DNA from: Bacillota bacterium
Lineage (GTDB): Bacteria > Bacillota > Clostridia > Oscillospirales > Ruminococcaceae
NCBI GenBank assembly: GCA_029550985.1
Contig: JAKPGH010000013.1
Location: 1-14,773, forward strand
Direction: 5' to 3'
Length of the DNA: 14,773 nucleotides
Under the pieces are notes generated by a model, which was not told the origin of the DNA, ran no database searches, and saw nothing but the letters and a program-made list of their open reading frames with translations. The translations under genes were made by a program, and so were the position numbers. Of this stretch, positions 12,863-14,773 are shown piece by piece. Position 1 is the first letter of the stretch. Every line of letters begins with the position of its first letter.

Positions 12863-14773
12863 TTAATGCTTTTGAATCAGCACCAGCTGACCGTCCACCA
12901 CGGTCAGGGTAATGGCGCTGGGAGGATTGTCGCCCGCGTCGATGAGGATGTTGCAAATCACGTCCTCCACCTCTTTGCGAATCACCCGGCGCAAATCCCG
13001 GGCCCCGCCCTTTTTGCCAAAGGCCTTGTCGGCGATGACCCGAAGGGCGTCGTCGGTCCAGGAGAAGAAAATCTTCTTCTCCTGCAGGGGACCCTGCAGC
13101 TCCTTGAGCATCAAATCGGCAATCTGGCGGTAGTTTTCCTTATCCAAACTGCGGAAAGCCACCACTTCATCCACGCGGCCGATAAACTCGGGGCGCAAAA
13201 ACTCGCTCAGAGCCTTTTTGGCCCGCTCCTTATCCACCTGCTCCTGCTGGCCGGTAAAGCCGACGGAGCCGGTTTTCAGGTTGCTTCCCGCATTGGAGGT
13301 CATGACGATGACGGTGTTTTCAAAGTTCACCACCCGTCCCTGGGCGTCGGTGATTTTTCCTTCGTCCAGGATTTGCAGCAGAATGTTCAGCACGTCGGGA
13401 TGGGCTTTTTCGATTTCGTCAAACAAAACTACGCTGTAGGGCCGGCGGCGGACCTTTTCGGTCAGCTGACCCGCCTCGTCATAGCCCACGTATCCGGGCG
13501 GCGAGCCAATAATCCTGGAAACCGAGTGCTTCTCCATAAATTCGCTCATGTCCAGGCGAATCAAGGGGTCTGGGGTGTTAAACAGCTCGCTGGAAAGCAC
13601 CTTGACCAGCTCGGTTTTGCCCACGCCGGTGGGGCCGACAAAAATAAAGGATGCAGGGCGTCTGCGGCCCGAAATCTGAATGCGGGAACGTTTGACGGCC
13701 GCAGCCACCAGCTCCACTGCCTCGTCCTGTCCGATAATTCTCTTTTTGAGGGCGGCTTCCAGACCCGCCACCTTTTTCAGTTCCGATTCCCGGATTTTGC
13801 TGGCGGGGATTCCGGTCCAAAGCTCCAACACCTTGGCCAGATCATCCGAGGTGACCTCCACCGACAAAGCCTTGGGTTCGATTTCCTTCAGCCGGTTGGT
13901 GATGCGGATCTTCTCCGCCTTCAGCCAGGCGATTCGCTCGTAATCCGGCTCCTCGGTGCCGTCCTCCATGGCTTCCAGTTCCTCTACAATGTTTGACAGC
14001 TCCTTGTTGAGGGAATCACATTCCGCCAGCTCCTTGCTGGCCAGAGTGGCGCAGGAGCAGGCTTCGTCCAACAGGTCGATGGCCTTGTCGGGCAGGAAGC
14101 GGTCGGTGATATACCGCTCCCCCATGACGACGGCGTTGCGGATCACCTCGTCCGGCACCTTGACCCGGTGATGCTGCTCGTAATATCCTTTCACACCCCG
14201 AAGAACCTCGATGGATTCCTCGATGGTGGGCTCCTCCACCTTAACCGGCTGGAAACGGCGCTCCAGGGCGGCGTCCTTTTCAATATACTTGCGATATTCG
14301 TTGAAGGTGGTGGCGCCGATGACCTGAATCTCTCCTCGAGAAAGGGCGGGCTTGAGGATGTTGGCGGTGTTCATGGAGCCTTCGCTGTCGCCGGCTCCCA
14401 CAATGTTGTGCACCTCGTCGATAAAGAGGATGATGTTGCCCGCTTCCTTGATTTCGTTGACCAGACCTTTGACTCTGCTTTCAAACTGGCCGCGAAACTG
14501 GGTTCCGGCAATGAGAGCGGTCAAATCCAGCAGATACAGCTCCTTTTCGGCCAGGCGGGGCGGAACCTCCCCGTGGGCCAGCTTGAGGGCGATGCCTTCG
14601 GCGATGGCGGTCTTGCCCACGCCGGGCTCGCCAATCAGACAGGGATTGTTTTTGGTTCTGCGGTTGAGTATCTGAATCACCCGGTAAATTTCCTTTTCCC
14701 GGCCGATGATGTTGTCGATTTTGCCTTCCTTGGCTTTTTCGGTGAGGTTTTCGCAGTAACTGTCCAAAAACTT
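12863..14773 (-). CDS. clpC: ATP-dependent unfoldase ClpC, lacking its N-terminus (window edge)
   Basis: 636 residues are visible; the gene enters from the right edge, so the N-domain is missing and the frame is open at 14773. The fragment begins just before AAA+ module 1: Walker A GEPGVGKT at 48-55 and Walker B IILFIDE at 114-120. A middle segment (about 240-300) contains a coiled-coil-like stretch rich in Lys/Glu, matching the ClpC M-domain. AAA+ module 2 has GPTGVGKT at 380-387 and VVLFDE at 448-453. The loop SVGFTG (V-G-F at 504-506) is the ClpP-docking tripeptide, so this is a ClpP-partner unfoldase, not ClpB. It acts in the cytoplasm in regulated proteolysis and stress response. A terminator follows directly. 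CtsR/McsA/McsB genes, if present, would lie upstream, outside the window. Confidence 0.95.
   Translation of the reverse strand, partial: KFLDSYCENLTEKAKEGKIDNIIGREKEIYRVIQILNRRTKNNPCLIGEPGVGKTAIAEGIALKLAHGEVPPRLAEKELYLLDLTALIAGTQFRGQFESRVKGLVNEIKEAGNIILFIDEVHNIVGAGDSEGSMNTANILKPALSRGEIQVIGATTFNEYRKYIEKDAALERRFQPVKVEEPTIEESIEVLRGVKGYYEQHHRVKVPDEVIRNAVVMGERYITDRFLPDKAIDLLDEACSCATLASKELAECDSLNKELSNIVEELEAMEDGTEEPDYERIAWLKAEKIRITNRLKEIEPKALSVEVTSDDLAKVLELWTGIPASKIRESELKKVAGLEAALKKRIIGQDEAVELVAAAVKRSRIQISGRRRPASFIFVGPTGVGKTELVKVLSSELFNTPDPLIRLDMSEFMEKHSVSRIIGSPPGYVGYDEAGQLTEKVRRRPYSVVLFDEIEKAHPDVLNILLQILDEGKITDAQGRVVNFENTVIVMTSNAGSNLKTGSVGFTGQQEQVDKERAKKALSEFLRPEFIGRVDEVVAFRSLDKENYRQIADLMLKELQGPLQEKKIFFSWTDDALRVIADKAFGKKGGARDLRRVIRKEVEDVICNILIDAGDNPPSAITLTVVDGQLVLIQKH

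Noticed and set aside
12815..13996. 393-codon open frame opposite clpC
   Set aside because: ClpC on the minus strand is unmistakable (Walker motifs, VGF loop); the antisense frame has no recognisable domain.

Overview
The window looks like chromosomal DNA from a low-to-mid-GC Gram-positive of the class Clostridia, with a gut Oscillospirales-type genome as the likeliest source. This is inferred from ClpC, a class B sortase, an Asp23/Gls24 gene next to a FakA-type kinase gene, lipobox-bearing lipoproteins, strong GGAGG-type ribosome binding sites and clear sigma-A promoters. The sequence alone does not fix the genus. No tRNA, rRNA, CRISPR array or insertion sequence was seen.

Region 1 (1-6145) is a divergent carbohydrate-uptake locus. 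Leftward run a LacI-family repressor, a lipoprotein sugar-binding protein and the first 40 codons of an ABC sugar permease. Rightward run a PfkB-family kinase, an MFS transporter and an amidohydrolase, packed as an operon. Each arm starts from a near-consensus promoter whose 16-bp spacer is filled by the same palindrome (AGGAAAA-NN-TTTTCCT). This makes a LacI-controlled, autoregulated divergon with two transporters very likely. The substrate is unknown.

Region 2 (6146-8604) holds three small rightward units: a flavodoxin-fold protein, a TspO/MBR membrane protein followed by an intrinsic terminator, and a YeiH-family membrane protein followed by a non-coding stretch with a perfect 14-bp hairpin.

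Region 3 (8605-9950) has an 86-codon remnant of the C-terminal domain of a RACo-like ASKHA protein, a hairpin terminator, and a leftward class B sortase whose N-terminus looks like a lipoprotein signal rather than the usual uncleaved anchor.

Region 4 (10113-14773) is leftward housekeeping: ClpC (its start lies beyond the window), a short ComEA-like helix-hairpin-helix protein, an Asp23/Gls24 protein and a FakA-type DAK2-domain kinase. The last two are a well-known Gram-positive gene pair.

No wholly new system was found. The points most worth following up are the twin operator-promoters with their unassigned sugar/amidohydrolase pathway, the lipobox sortase, and the structured intergenic stretch beside the RACo remnant.
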